This document shows, one piece after another, positions 18,990-28,071 of a DNA stretch of 64,000 nucleotides; position 1 is the first letter of the stretch; each line of letters starts with the position of its first letter. The stretch comes from Endomicrobium sp. (lineage in GTDB: Bacteria; Elusimicrobiota; Endomicrobiia; Endomicrobiales; Endomicrobiaceae). The stretch is from the NCBI GenBank assembly GCA_031266535.1, contig JAISAS010000004.1, positions 192,531 through 256,530 of the forward strand, in the 5' to 3' direction. The notes beneath the pieces were generated by a model. The model was not told the origin of the DNA. It saw only the letters and a list, made by a program, of their open reading frames with translations, and did not search any database. The position numbers and the translations under genes are program-made.

Positions 18990-20546
18990 TTATTTCGCCA
19001 CATCTTGAGCTCTTATTTCTCTTATTACTGTTATTTTAATTTGTCCTGGATATTCTAACTCTTGTTCCACTTTTTTTGCTATATCATGTGCCAAAACACT
19101 AGTATGTTTATCATCTATCTTTTCTGGTTCTACAAGCACCCTTACTTCCCTTCCAGCCTGTATAGCATAAGCCATCGAAACCCCACTGAATTCTCTAACA
19201 ACTTTTTCAAGTTTCTCAAGGCGCTTTATATAATGTCCTATAGACTCCATTCTTGCACCTGGCCTAGATGCTGAAATTGCATCCGCTGCTGCTATAACAA
19301 ACGCTTCAGGACTAGATGGTATTTCAAACCCTTCGTGATGAGATAAAATTGCATTTATCATTTTCTTGGATTCACCATATCTTTTAGCCAAATCTGCAGA
19401 AATTTGATGATGTGTGCCTTCAACTTCATGATCAACCGCTTTACCTATATCATGTAGTAATCCAGCTTTTTTACAAAACATTATATCAAGTCCAAGTTCA
19501 CCAGCAATAGCACCAGCAAGCCATGCAACTTCTAAAGTATGTTGAAGTTGATTTTGTCCATATGAAGTTCTATATTTTAATTTTCCAAGTAATCTTATAA
19601 TTTCCGAATTAAGACCAGGAACTCCAGCATCTATTGTGGCTTGTTCTCCAATATCTTTGATATGCTGTTCCATTTCTTTACTTACTCTATCAACAATTTC
19701 TTCAATTCTTGCTGGATGTATTCTTCCATCAACAATCAATTTCTCTAAAGCAATTTTTGCTATTTGCCTCCTCACACCATCAAAAGCTGAAATTGTAATT
19801 ATCTCAGGAGTATCATCAACTATAAGGTCAACACCTGTTACTTGTTCAAAAGCTCTAATATTCCTACCTTCTCTTCCTATAATCCTTCCCTTTATTTCAT
19901 CATTTGATATATGTACAGTAGAAACAGTAATATCTGCAGTGTGTTCTACAGCTACACGTTGAATTGCAACAGAAAGAATTGTTTTAGATTTTTTATCAGC
20001 ATTTTCTAGCATTTCTTGTTCAATTTTTTGCATTAAAATTGAGGCATCTTGTTTTGCTTCATCTTCCATTTCATTTATAAGATTTTTTTTTGCTTCTTCT
20101 CTTGTCATACTTGAAATTTTTTCAAGCAATTTTCTTTGTTCTTCTTTTATTTTTTCTACTTCAACAAATTCCTTACAAAGTTTTTGCTCTTTTATATCAA
20201 AATTTTTCCATTTATCAATTAAATCCTTTTCTCTCTTGTCAACTATATCTATTTTTCGATCTAAATTTTCTTCACGCTGAATAATCCTATTTTCTGTACT
20301 TTTTATAAACTGTCTCTTTTCTCTTATTTCTTGCTCAAATTCTCTTCTTTCTTTATCAGCAAGAATTTTAGCCTCTAGAAGAATTTCTTTTGATTTTGCT
20401 TCAGCTAGAAGATTAGCTTCTTTTATAGCTCTTTCTGAAATTTGTTCCATTGATTTAACATTTAATTTTGCATAAATAATTCGCAAAATATACCCTATAA
20501 CAAGAAATATAAAAGCAATTATAGTGATTATTATTAATTTATTCAT
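18990..20546 (-). CDS. rny: ribonuclease Y
   Basis: Membrane-anchored endoribonuclease that initiates mRNA decay. The 518-residue protein has an N-terminal transmembrane helix (about 4-25), a long coiled coil (about 28-200), a KH domain (about 208-270, with [15 protein letters not shown]) and an HD domain with [12 protein letters not shown] (His-Asp catalytic pair). It starts 11 bases after the 5-formyl-THF cyclo-ligase stop, and xseA follows, making a nucleic-acid turnover cluster. Confidence 0.96.
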   Translation of the reverse strand: MNKLIIITIIAFIFLVIGYILRIIYAKLNVKSMEQISERAIKEANLLAEAKSKEILLEAKILADKERREFEQEIREKRQFIKSTENRIIQREENLDRKIDIVDKREKDLIDKWKNFDIKEQKLCKEFVEVEKIKEEQRKLLEKISSMTREEAKKNLINEMEDEAKQDASILMQKIEQEMLENADKKSKTILSVAIQRVAVEHTADITVSTVHISNDEIKGRIIGREGRNIRAFEQVTGVDLIVDDTPEIITISAFDGVRRQIAKIALEKLIVDGRIHPARIEEIVDRVSKEMEQHIKDIGEQATIDAGVPGLNSEIIRLLGKLKYRTSYGQNQLQHTLEVAWLAGAIAGELGLDIMFCKKAGLLHDIGKAVDHEVEGTHHQISADLAKRYGESKKMINAILSHHEGFEIPSSPEAFVIAAADAISASRPGARMESIGHYIKRLEKLEKVVREFSGVSMAYAIQAGREVRVLVEPEKIDDKHTSVLAHDIAKKVEQELEYPGQIKITVIREIRAQDVAK

Positions 20547-20557
20547 TCTTTACTCCT

Positions 20558-21142
20558 TTAAATACATATAATCCTTTTTTCAGTAATGACGGAACCAACA
20601 GGAATATCATATTTTTCATTTGGAAGTTTATCTATTACCTGAAAATCATAAGCAAGTCCTATAGTTTTTTTATGCGACTTACTAAGCCACATATCATAAC
20701 ACCCTTTACCATACCCTATCCTATAACCTCGAATGTCAAAAATAAGTCCAGGTACAAAAATTAAATCAATATTATCCTGTTCTATAACATTACTCATAAT
20801 TATTTCAGGTTGCCTTATACCATAAATAAACTGAGAAGCATCTGAGAGCTGAGAAATCTTTACAGCATACATTTTCATATATTCAAAATTAGAAAATTTT
20901 AAAGCTGGTACAGCAACAGTTTTTCCTTCACTAATAGCAGAATTTATCATATTATCTGTAATAACCTCAGACCCACAGGATATATAAAACATAACAATTT
21001 TAGCTTCATTATAAATTTGAATATTTTGAATTTTAGTAAAAATATTAACACTACTAACTAAAGCCACATTTGGCATTATTTTATTTCTTAAAATTAAAAA
21101 TTTATATCTTATTTTCCTTTTTTCCGATTTTAAATCATCCAT
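20558..21142 (-). CDS. 5-formyltetrahydrofolate cyclo-ligase
   Basis: ATP-dependent conversion of 5-formyl-THF to 5,10-methenyl-THF (YgfA/Fau family). The 194-residue product shows the N-terminal basic helix (KRKIRYKFL), VPGLIFD and the ATP-binding RIGYGKGCYDMWL. The family's second glycine is replaced by lysine here (GYGKG), which is common. It lies downstream of zapA, as in many proteobacteria. It is intact although folC in the same window is decaying. Confidence 0.9.
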   Translation of the reverse strand: MDDLKSEKRKIRYKFLILRNKIMPNVALVSSVNIFTKIQNIQIYNEAKIVMFYISCGSEVITDNMINSAISEGKTVAVPALKFSNFEYMKMYAVKISQLSDASQFIYGIRQPEIIMSNVIEQDNIDLIFVPGLIFDIRGYRIGYGKGCYDMWLSKSHKKTIGLAYDFQVIDKLPNEKYDIPVGSVITEKRIICI

Positions 21143-21573
21143 AAAGTTTATCTTTGTTTTTTCTCAAATTTATACTGCAATAAAACCAAAAAAACTAATC
21201 TAGCAAATTAACACCATATACCATCTTTATAATTAAACACATTAAATTTTAAAACTAATTTTTCTCCCAACCCTTCCTTTTCCACCCCCCCCCAAAAAAA
21301 AATTTTTTTAGTTATTTATAATGCATTTTAATCAACAAAATTTACATATCTCTAATTAGCAATTTGATATGTACATAAAAATACTTAAAATCACTTAATA
21401 CAAATTTATACAACTTTTTCAAAATAAATATCTTAAATTAAATCAATAAATCTTTACAAAAAAAAACTAAAATATATCTTATTCTTGTCAAAATTCTCTC
21501 ACTCTAACTCATAAACTTTTCAATCACATATGATACCGTAAATCCATGACATTGTTTCCAATAACATTTAAAT
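21143..21573. other. zapA to cyclo-ligase spacer with a G9 / purine tract
   Basis: 430 bases without a gene. On the minus strand it contains a purine-rich block (about 21265-21293) starting with nine consecutive G, then TGG, AAAA, GG, AA, GGG, TT, GGG. It is flanked by A/T runs (AACTAA... and ...TTAGTT) that could pair. A TTGACA (minus strand, 21484-21489) lies about 190 bases upstream. In many bacteria 6S RNA sits exactly between zapA and this ligase gene. I could not fold a convincing 6S structure by eye, so no RNA gene is called. Confidence 0.4.
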
Positions 21574-21864
21574 TCATTTTTGATGATCATATTCATCTAA
21601 ATGCATTATAAGTTCCTTAATTTTGCTTTCATAATTATTCAAAATATTTTTTTGTAGATCCCCTAGTTTAAATAATTCCACTACAATTTTTACAGCTGTT
21701 AAAGCCGCTATTTTTTGAGTATCAGGAACACAAACATTTTCATTTTTTACCTCTAGCCATTTTTCATTTATAAAACCCACAATTCTATCAAAATATATCT
21801 CATCTATATCATCTATACTAAAATTAATATCTCTTCCCATAATTTTTTTTCTTGTAGTTATCAT
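21574..21864 (-). CDS. zapA: ZapA-like cell division protein
   Basis: A 96-residue protein with the ZapA layout: an N-terminal beta/alpha head starting with a short strand and G-R-DINFSIDD, a conserved DTQKIAALTAVKIVVEL helix, and a C-terminal coiled coil. ZapA bundles FtsZ filaments at mid-cell. A small coiled-coil gene lies 4 bases upstream and the 5-formyl-THF cyclo-ligase downstream, both supporting context. Small size limits certainty. Confidence 0.75.
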   Translation of the reverse strand: MITTRKKIMGRDINFSIDDIDEIYFDRIVGFINEKWLEVKNENVCVPDTQKIAALTAVKIVVELFKLGDLQKNILNNYESKIKELIMHLDEYDHQK

Positions 21865-21868
21865 AAAC

Positions 21869-22105
21869 CTAAACTCTTATTGTATCGATCTTTTTTATAA
21901 TTCTTTCTATCTTAATAACAGCTTCTTCAGTATTTTTTTTTAATATTGTATATCCATTTATTTGTTTTTTATTATATTCACATTCTTTTTTAAAATATTC
22001 TAGTTCTAACATAAGCATATGATTTTTCATATTAAGTATTTTTAATTTTTTCATTACTTCATTTATTTTTGTAGTTAGGATATCAATATCATTCATAATT
22101 TTCAT
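21869..22105 (-). CDS. small coiled-coil protein upstream of zapA
   Basis: A 78-residue, Lys/Glu/Ile-rich protein that looks like one continuous coiled coil, with heptad-like leucines and isoleucines throughout. It has no signal peptide or membrane segment. It is 4 bases upstream of zapA and probably co-translated. Position and shape suggest a ZapB-like or other divisome accessory protein, but there is no motif to prove it. Confidence 0.6.
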   Translation of the reverse strand: MKIMNDIDILTTKINEVMKKLKILNMKNHMLMLELEYFKKECEYNKKQINGYTILKKNTEEAVIKIERIIKKIDTIRV

Positions 22106-22332
22106 TCTATAAATTGCTTGTTAAAATTGTCAATCATTTCATAAAAATCAATACAAATATATTTTTCAATCTAAAATTATACTAAGGATATGAAAAAACA
22201 AGTCTTATTTTTTCATAAAAACAAATATACTAACCTATACGCATGCAAAACTTAATTCACTTGATTTTATCAAACACAAAATCAATTCATTAATAAAGCT
22301 CAAAAACTAAATATTTAAATCTTCATTTGGTG

Positions 22333-22734
22333 TGGAGGTGGCGGGAATTGAACCCGCGTCCGAAAATGTTTTAGTAAGACCAACTACAGGTTTAGTTTGG
22401 AAATATTCTCTTATTTATAACGCCATCTTCCAAACAGGAAACACGTTACAAACCAGTACCGTTTTATTTTTTTATTTTAAATAGACGGAACAAGCTATTT
22501 AAAAGCTACCCTATTTCTGCCACTTTTCATTCTCCTAGCTTTTATAATCTAAGAGATAAAATAAAATCAAACTAAGCAACCATAGGTACTACATTTGAAT
22601 CAACAAAGCTATTAAAGTTTTGCGTTGAAATAATTTCATTGTCGTTTATTTTTTAGTCGATTTTTTCGGAGCCATCGACTAACTCCGACCTGCTGTCATT
22701 ACCTCTACCATTTCCGTCGAATCCTGTCACCCCC
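22333..22734 (-). ncRNA. ssrA: transfer-messenger RNA (tmRNA)
   Basis: Trans-translation RNA of about 402 bases that rescues stalled ribosomes. The 5' end GGGGGTGACAGGATTCGAC pairs its first seven bases with CACCTCC at the 3' end. The T arm GGGTTCAATTCCCGC is standard. The tag frame runs from about 22649 or 22646 to the TAG at 22572-22574. It reads NDNEIISTQNF...NSFVDSNVVPMVA, 24 residues after the first, ambiguous codon. The codon in the usual resume position is ATA rather than Ala, which is odd. After the discriminator A the genome reads CACCA, so CCA is not encoded flush. Three extra G precede the mature 5' end. Confidence 0.95.
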
Positions 22735-22787
22735 CCCTACATAACAAAAAAATAAACACCATTGCTATTATTATTTATAGATATTTT

Positions 22788-23252
22788 TTATCTTTTTTCT
22801 TTAAAAAATTTTTGTATAACATCAGCACATTGTGTACTTAAATATTTCTTTTTACCACCTACAATTTCTATTTCATGATTAAGTTCTTTATTAAATCCCA
22901 TTCTAAAAATACTCATACAAGCACCAGATTTACCATTAAAAGCTCCAAAAATAATTCTTTTCAATCTTGCGTTTATCAAAGCACCGAAACACATAATACA
23001 CGGCTCGATTGTAACATATATATAACAACCATTCAAACGATAATTTCTAAGTTTTCGAGCTGCTTTTTTCAAAACTAAAATCTCAGCATGAGCACTAGGA
23101 TCAGACAACGTAACACATCTATTAAATCCTCTAGCTATTATTTTATTATCCTTAACTACAACTGCCCCAACTGGAACCTCTTCCATATCTCTGGCCTTAT
23201 AAGCCTCCTTCAACGCTTGAGACATGAAATAAATATTATCCTTTACAATCAA
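22788..23252 (-). CDS. tadA: tRNA-specific adenosine deaminase TadA
   Basis: Makes inosine at position 34 of tRNA-Arg(ACG). The 154-residue cytidine-deaminase-fold protein has the zinc and catalytic site HAE (His55, Glu57) and PCIMC (Cys85, Cys88). VPVGAVVV and LNARLKRIIFGA are typical TadA segments. It ends just upstream of ssrA on the same strand. The length is normal. Confidence 0.94.
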   Translation of the reverse strand: MIVKDNIYFMSQALKEAYKARDMEEVPVGAVVVKDNKIIARGFNRCVTLSDPSAHAEILVLKKAARKLRNYRLNGCYIYVTIEPCIMCFGALINARLKRIIFGAFNGKSGACMSIFRMGFNKELNHEIEIVGGKKKYLSTQCADVIQKFFKEKR

Positions 23253-24066
23253 ATTTATTCCTCAAAATAAAATTCATCATTCTAAAATAATAATATCATG
23301 TAAAAAATGCAATTACTGTAAGTAATTAACAAATCTTCACTAAAACAAAATTAATTGTTTTATTTCTACACTAAAACTATTTCTTTTAAATATACAACAA
23401 AACATAACGTGATTACATGTTAAATAAACAAATCTATAGTATATTTTGATTTATATAAATTATACAAATCAAAAATACACCCATATACACTTCATATAAA
23501 ATTCGAAACTAAAGAAATTTATCATTTCCACAATTATTATAATAAAAGAAACACAGTAAATAAACATTCCAAAATATTACATTTACAATTAATGAAACTC
23601 AAATTACAACAGAAAATAAAGTTTTCACTATTCAAAATATAACAGATATTATATCAGATAATTAATACCATTAACAAAAACTTTATATTCGTACATCCAT
23701 AATATAAAAATAACCTAAAGTTATATGTTAATCTGCTATAGATTCATGATAAAAAACAAACATAATTAAATGAATACAATCATATCAAATATATTTCTTT
23801 ATACACTACTTTTGTAAATGAAAATGCTCAATTATTACACTCTATTTGCATTAACTTTCTTAATTCACACAAACAACACAAAATAGTCTAAAATTATAAT
23901 TAATTCTTACAGCACAAAATCATATTCTTTAAAAACAGATTATTCTTTATTTTAAAAAAATTTTGATTTATTAATAAATGTTATTATGAATAAATCACGG
24001 AAAACGAATTATCACTACTACAATGATGCATCAGCTTTGATATCACTAAAATTTATTTCTTCTCAT
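23253..24066. other. 814-base gene-free stretch between coaD and tadA
   Basis: Very A/T-rich with stops in every frame. I read all frames for family motifs and found none. There is no RNA-gene signature and no obvious hairpin terminator. It probably holds the tadA promoter and perhaps a gene decayed beyond recognition. Confidence 0.5.
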
Positions 24067-24597
24067 TTATATTCTTTTGTTTTTTTTCTCAATTTTTGAA
24101 AGATTAATAATACGTTTTTTCATTTTTTCTTCTACATATTTATGCACAAAACCCTTAATATCACCTCCCAAAATTGCAATTTCTTTTACAATACTGGAAG
24201 AAAGAAAAGTATAGTTTTGATCTGTCATTAAAAATACAGTTTCAATTTTTTTATTTAATTTTCTATTCATAAGTGCCATTTGAAATTCATATTCAAAATC
24301 AGAAAGTACTCTCAATCCTCTTATCAACACAAAAGAATTAATTTGTTCAACATAATCCACTAATAATGAATCAGAGAAGGATACAATATTTACATTTTTC
24401 AACCCTTTTGTAATCTTTTGCACTAGACTAATTCTCTCATGCTTACGAAACATATACTTCTTATTTATATTATCCGTAACCGCAATTATTATTTTTGGAA
24501 ACAAACGAGAAGCCCTAATTATAATATCCAAATGTCCATTTGTAGGAGGATCAAAACTTCCAGGGTAAACAGCTGAAATTATTTTTTTCATAAACAA
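24067..24597 (-). CDS. coaD: phosphopantetheine adenylyltransferase
   Basis: Penultimate enzyme of coenzyme A synthesis. The 176-residue nucleotidyltransferase has the N-terminal YPGSFDPPTNGHLDII (HxGH-type motif TNGH), RGLRVLSDFEYE and the SSSIVKE stretch near the C-terminus. The start could be the first ATG (24597) or the ATG two codons later. The family N-terminus (MKKIISAVYPG) favours the latter. coaD often sits beside rsmD; here rsmD is 2.9 kb upstream with a nuclease, argB and argD between them. Confidence 0.94.
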   Translation of the reverse strand: MFMKKIISAVYPGSFDPPTNGHLDIIIRASRLFPKIIIAVTDNINKKYMFRKHERISLVQKITKGLKNVNIVSFSDSLLVDYVEQINSFVLIRGLRVLSDFEYEFQMALMNRKLNKKIETVFLMTDQNYTFLSSSIVKEIAILGGDIKGFVHKYVEEKMKKRIINLSKIEKKNKRI

Positions 24598-24711
24598 TTT
24601 AATTTCTTAAATTTACTTTACATTTTATAATATATTTTGAAAAAATCCTATAAAACTAAAACAGAACCTATCATATAAAAAACAAGAAAATTACATATCT
24701 CCCACTAAGTA

Positions 24712-25926
24712 TTATATATACTTTTTCGTATAATTTTTTGTTTGATATTCTAATGATTCCTCCAAAATTTTTATAGCAAAATCTACATCAGACTCTTTGA
24801 TTATCAATGGTGGCAATAATCTTAAAACGGTATCACTAGTGCAATTTATAATTAATCCATTATTCATGCAACATGTTACTATATCTCTACCATTTATCAT
24901 AAGATCCACTCCAACCATCAAACCAATCCCTCTTATACACTTTATGATAGAAAACTTTTCTTTTAATTCTTCAAGTCTTACATATAAATATTTTGCAACT
25001 TTTAAAGAATTATTCAAAAATTCTGAATTAACAATTTTTAACACCTCTAGAGAAGCAGCACACGATACTGGATTTCCCCCAAAAGTCGAACCATGATCAC
25101 CATATTCAAAAGCATAAGCACATTTTTTATTAGCAATAGTAGCTCCTAATGGTAATCCATTAGCTAAAGATTTCGCTAGGGTTACAATATCTGGTTTAAC
25201 ATCATAATTTTCAAAAGCATAAAATTTCCCAGTTCTTCCTACACCACACTGTATTTCATCAAAAATTAAAAGAATATTTTTATCATCACAAAGTTTTCTT
25301 AACGCTTTTAAAAACATCTTATCTGATGGGAATATTCCACCTTCCCCTTGTATAGGTTCTATCATTACAGCAACTGTTTTATCATTTATAAGTTTTTTTA
25401 CTGAATTGATATCATTAAATTTAGCAAAAACAAATTTCTCTTGCAAAGGCATCAGATATTTATGAAATTTCTCTTGTCCAGTTGCAGATATAGTAGCAAG
25501 TGTTCTTCCATGAAATGAATTATTAAAACACACTATCTCATATTTATTACATATTTTTGAAGAATTTAAAAATCCCCATTTCCTTGCAAGTTTAATGGCA
25601 CATTCATTTGCTTCTGCCCCTGAATTTGAAAAAAAAACTTTTCCTTTTTCAAATGTACGACTAACAAGTTTTTTAGCTAAAATAATCTGAGGTGATCCAT
25701 AATATAGATTTGAAATATGTATAAAATTATTTATTTGATTTTTCACAGCATCAACAACCAATTTATTACAATGACCAACATTGCAAACACTTATACCTGA
25801 AAAAAAATCAAGGTATCTTTTTCCATTTTCATCCCATAGAAATTGATCTTTAGATTTTTTTATAACTAAATCATTGCGTTTATACGTTTGCATAATATAT
25901 TCACTTTCAATTTTTTTTATATTCAT
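24712..25926 (-). CDS. argD: acetylornithine aminotransferase
   Basis: PLP-dependent class III aminotransferase of arginine synthesis (N-acetylornithine from its semialdehyde). The 404-residue protein has the features SNSGAEANECAIKLARKW, FDEIQCGVGRTGKFYA and the PLP lysine in TLAKSLANGLP. It follows argB by 16 bases, which supports ArgD over other class III aminotransferases such as GabT or BioA. Other arg genes are not in the window. Confidence 0.92.
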   Translation of the reverse strand: MNIKKIESEYIMQTYKRNDLVIKKSKDQFLWDENGKRYLDFFSGISVCNVGHCNKLVVDAVKNQINNFIHISNLYYGSPQIILAKKLVSRTFEKGKVFFSNSGAEANECAIKLARKWGFLNSSKICNKYEIVCFNNSFHGRTLATISATGQEKFHKYLMPLQEKFVFAKFNDINSVKKLINDKTVAVMIEPIQGEGGIFPSDKMFLKALRKLCDDKNILLIFDEIQCGVGRTGKFYAFENYDVKPDIVTLAKSLANGLPLGATIANKKCAYAFEYGDHGSTFGGNPVSCAASLEVLKIVNSEFLNNSLKVAKYLYVRLEELKEKFSIIKCIRGIGLMVGVDLMINGRDIVTCCMNNGLIINCTSDTVLRLLPPLIIKESDVDFAIKILEESLEYQTKNYTKKYI

Positions 25927-25942
25927 TCTATACCCTCTCTTA

Positions 25943-26692
25943 TTAAGATTTTAATAATGTTCCATTTATATTAATTACTCCAGATGCTCCATCTGCTATC
26001 CAAATTTCTTTCACACCCTTCTTAACTGAAACAACACAGGCCTTAATTTTTGGTATCATACCACCTGTTACAATTTGATTTTTTATTAAATTACCCACTT
26101 CATTAACTCTAATCTCTTCAATTTTATTTTTATTTTTATCAAAAACCCCAGAAACGTCTGTTAAAAATATAAGCTTTTTTGCCTTAAAAGACACAGCTAT
26201 CGAAGCAGCTAGAGTATCAGCATTAACATTCATAATATTACCATTAGCATCAGAAGCAATAGAAGCTATAACTAACAAAAAGCCAGCTTTCATCAAGACA
26301 TCTATAAGTTTTTTGTTAATTTTAATTGGTTTACCCACGAAACCAAGACTTTTAATTTGTTTACAGATAACACTTTTACCATCTTTACCAGATATTCCTA
26401 CAGCATTAACACCATTTTTTATAAGGCCAGTAGTTAAAAATCTATTTACTTTCCCACTTAAAGCCATCTCAACAATTTCAATCGTACTTGCATCAGTAAA
26501 TCTCAATCCATTTACAAATTTACTTCTCAATGAAAACTTTTTAAGTAATATATCTATTTCTTGTCCACCACCATGTACTAAAATAACATGTTGTTTCCGT
26601 GAAATTATAGCAAGCTCTCTAAAAAATCTATTCTGTATTTCAACATTTCTAACCAAACTTCCCCCAAACTTAACCACCGTCAAAGATTTCAT
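25943..26692 (-). CDS. argB: acetylglutamate kinase
   Basis: Phosphorylates N-acetylglutamate, the second step of arginine synthesis. The 249-residue amino-acid kinase has the phosphate loop VKFGGSLV (7-14), LVHGGGQEID, GLRFTD, VNADTLAA and the late TGGMIPKI. It is slightly short for the family but complete. It is followed closely by argD, so the two form an arginine pair. Confidence 0.93.
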   Translation of the reverse strand: MKSLTVVKFGGSLVRNVEIQNRFFRELAIISRKQHVILVHGGGQEIDILLKKFSLRSKFVNGLRFTDASTIEIVEMALSGKVNRFLTTGLIKNGVNAVGISGKDGKSVICKQIKSLGFVGKPIKINKKLIDVLMKAGFLLVIASIASDANGNIMNVNADTLAASIAVSFKAKKLIFLTDVSGVFDKNKNKIEEIRVNEVGNLIKNQIVTGGMIPKIKACVVSVKKGVKEIWIADGASGVININGTLLKS

Positions 26693-26750
26693 TTATAATA
26701 AAAACCTCTTTTTCAATAATCAATAAATTTTGTACATACATAATTTAATT

Positions 26751-27482
26751 TTATTTTTCTAGATCCTTAACTGAAGAATATTCACATTTTAATTTAAAAT
26801 CACATATCTTACATTTTAAAATATTTGGACAAAATTTTTCAGACTCTATATTTTTTGCAATCTCTATAGCAATATTTACTGCATTGGTTATACTATCTTT
26901 AGATCTCTGAGTATAAATTTTCCTATTTTCAGATAAAAAATAAATTGACATTTTACTTACATTAAAATCAAAAACATTTTTACAAGCATACGCATAAAAA
27001 CTCAATTGTAAATCTTGATCTATTTTTTTTTGTGACCATATTTTACTATGAGTTTTATAATCTGTAACTTCATATTTACCATCATTACATTTATCAATTC
27101 TATCAATAATACCTATAAATTTATATTTACCTATATTTGTATAAAATGCTTTTTCAACATATAAAATTTTTGCATTCAAGTTAGTAAAAGACTTATAATA
27201 GTCAACAAGCATTTGTTTCCCACGGCTATAATACTCAAAAATCTGCTGAGAATCCTTAAATCCATCATTTTTCCAAGCATCATCATAACACTCAAATAGA
27301 GTATCATAAATTTGTTTTCCATTTTTATGAAATCGTTCTAACGTTTTATGAATAATATGCCCGAAAGTAATATCCGCATTTACTGGTATATGAAAATCGT
27401 CAAGGTATATAAGCTTGTATTTATATGGACAAAATAAATATGTATTAATTCTTGAATAACTTATTTTAAAATCTTGTTTCAT
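26751..27482 (-). CDS. PD-(D/E)XK nuclease with Cas4/AddB-type iron-sulfur staple
   Basis: A stand-alone RecB/Cas4-family nuclease of 243 residues. The N-terminal SYSRINTYLFCPYKY carries one cysteine. The catalytic core has GIIDRID and EVTDYKT (the D...D-x-K set) followed by the QLSFYAYA motif. The C-terminus has CPNILKCKICDFKLKC, giving C-x2-C-x5-C. One N-terminal and three C-terminal cysteines form the iron-sulfur staple known in AddB and Cas4. No CRISPR genes or helicase partners are nearby. It probably acts in DNA repair, but its partner cannot be named from here. Confidence 0.82.
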   Translation of the reverse strand: MKQDFKISYSRINTYLFCPYKYKLIYLDDFHIPVNADITFGHIIHKTLERFHKNGKQIYDTLFECYDDAWKNDGFKDSQQIFEYYSRGKQMLVDYYKSFTNLNAKILYVEKAFYTNIGKYKFIGIIDRIDKCNDGKYEVTDYKTHSKIWSQKKIDQDLQLSFYAYACKNVFDFNVSKMSIYFLSENRKIYTQRSKDSITNAVNIAIEIAKNIESEKFCPNILKCKICDFKLKCEYSSVKDLEK

Positions 27483-27499
27483 TTTTCATACTTTTATCA

Positions 27500-28069
27500 T
27501 TATTTTTTATAAAAAGAAACTATAGTATCACCATATTTTTTTATTCTAAAACATTTTAAATTTACAATATCTTTTGAGAACTCTTTTATATATTTTTGTA
27601 CCACAACAATAGCACCATTATTTAAAATATCGTACCTTACTATATTACTTAAAACTGGATATGTAAAGGCACAAGAACTATCTGTATTATCTTTTTTATA
27701 CGGAGAACCTACAAAAACTATATCATACTTACCTTTTAAAATATAAAAATTTTTAACTATATCACATTTAATAATTTCAGATCTACTGCCAAATCCCAAC
27801 ATATTTACATTATGTTTAATTAGAGATAACGAAATAGTATTTAACTCTGCAAAAACTACTTTTTTTGCACCTCTAGAAAGAGCTTCGATCCCAACCGAAC
27901 CTACTCCTGCAAATAAGTCAATAAAAACAGAATTATAAATTTTAAGCTGCATTATATCAAAAATAGATTTTTTAATTCTACCGAGTATAGGCCTTATAGA
28001 CAGATTCCCATAAGGTAATGTTTTCAACATTCTTCCTCGAGCAGTACCTGCAATAACTTTCAAAACCAA
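27500..28069 (-). CDS. rsmD: RsmD-family 16S rRNA m2G966 methyltransferase, altered active site
   Basis: RsmD methylates G966 of 16S rRNA using SAM. The 189-residue product keeps the N-terminal AGTARGRML, the SAM motif DLFAGVGSVGIEALSRGA (51-68) and overall length. The catalytic (D/N)PPY motif, which positions the exocyclic amine, reads GSPY (121-124), with Asp lost. The upstream RPTxDR element reads RPILGR. It may be impaired. It begins 2 bases after yjbQ and lies upstream of the nuclease gene. Confidence 0.82.
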   Translation of the reverse strand: MVLKVIAGTARGRMLKTLPYGNLSIRPILGRIKKSIFDIMQLKIYNSVFIDLFAGVGSVGIEALSRGAKKVVFAELNTISLSLIKHNVNMLGFGSRSEIIKCDIVKNFYILKGKYDIVFVGSPYKKDNTDSSCAFTYPVLSNIVRYDILNNGAIVVVQKYIKEFSKDIVNLKCFRIKKYGDTIVSFYKK

Positions 28070-28071
28070 TT

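Noticed and set aside
21143-21573. Calling a 6S RNA gene
   Set aside because: Only gene order supports it. I could not see the expected long bulged hairpin, so it is left as a finding, not a feature.
26751-27482. Cas4-like nuclease as a sign of a CRISPR-Cas system
   Set aside because: No repeats, Cas1, Cas2 or effector genes are seen anywhere in the window. The Cas4/AddB fold is common in stand-alone repair nucleases.
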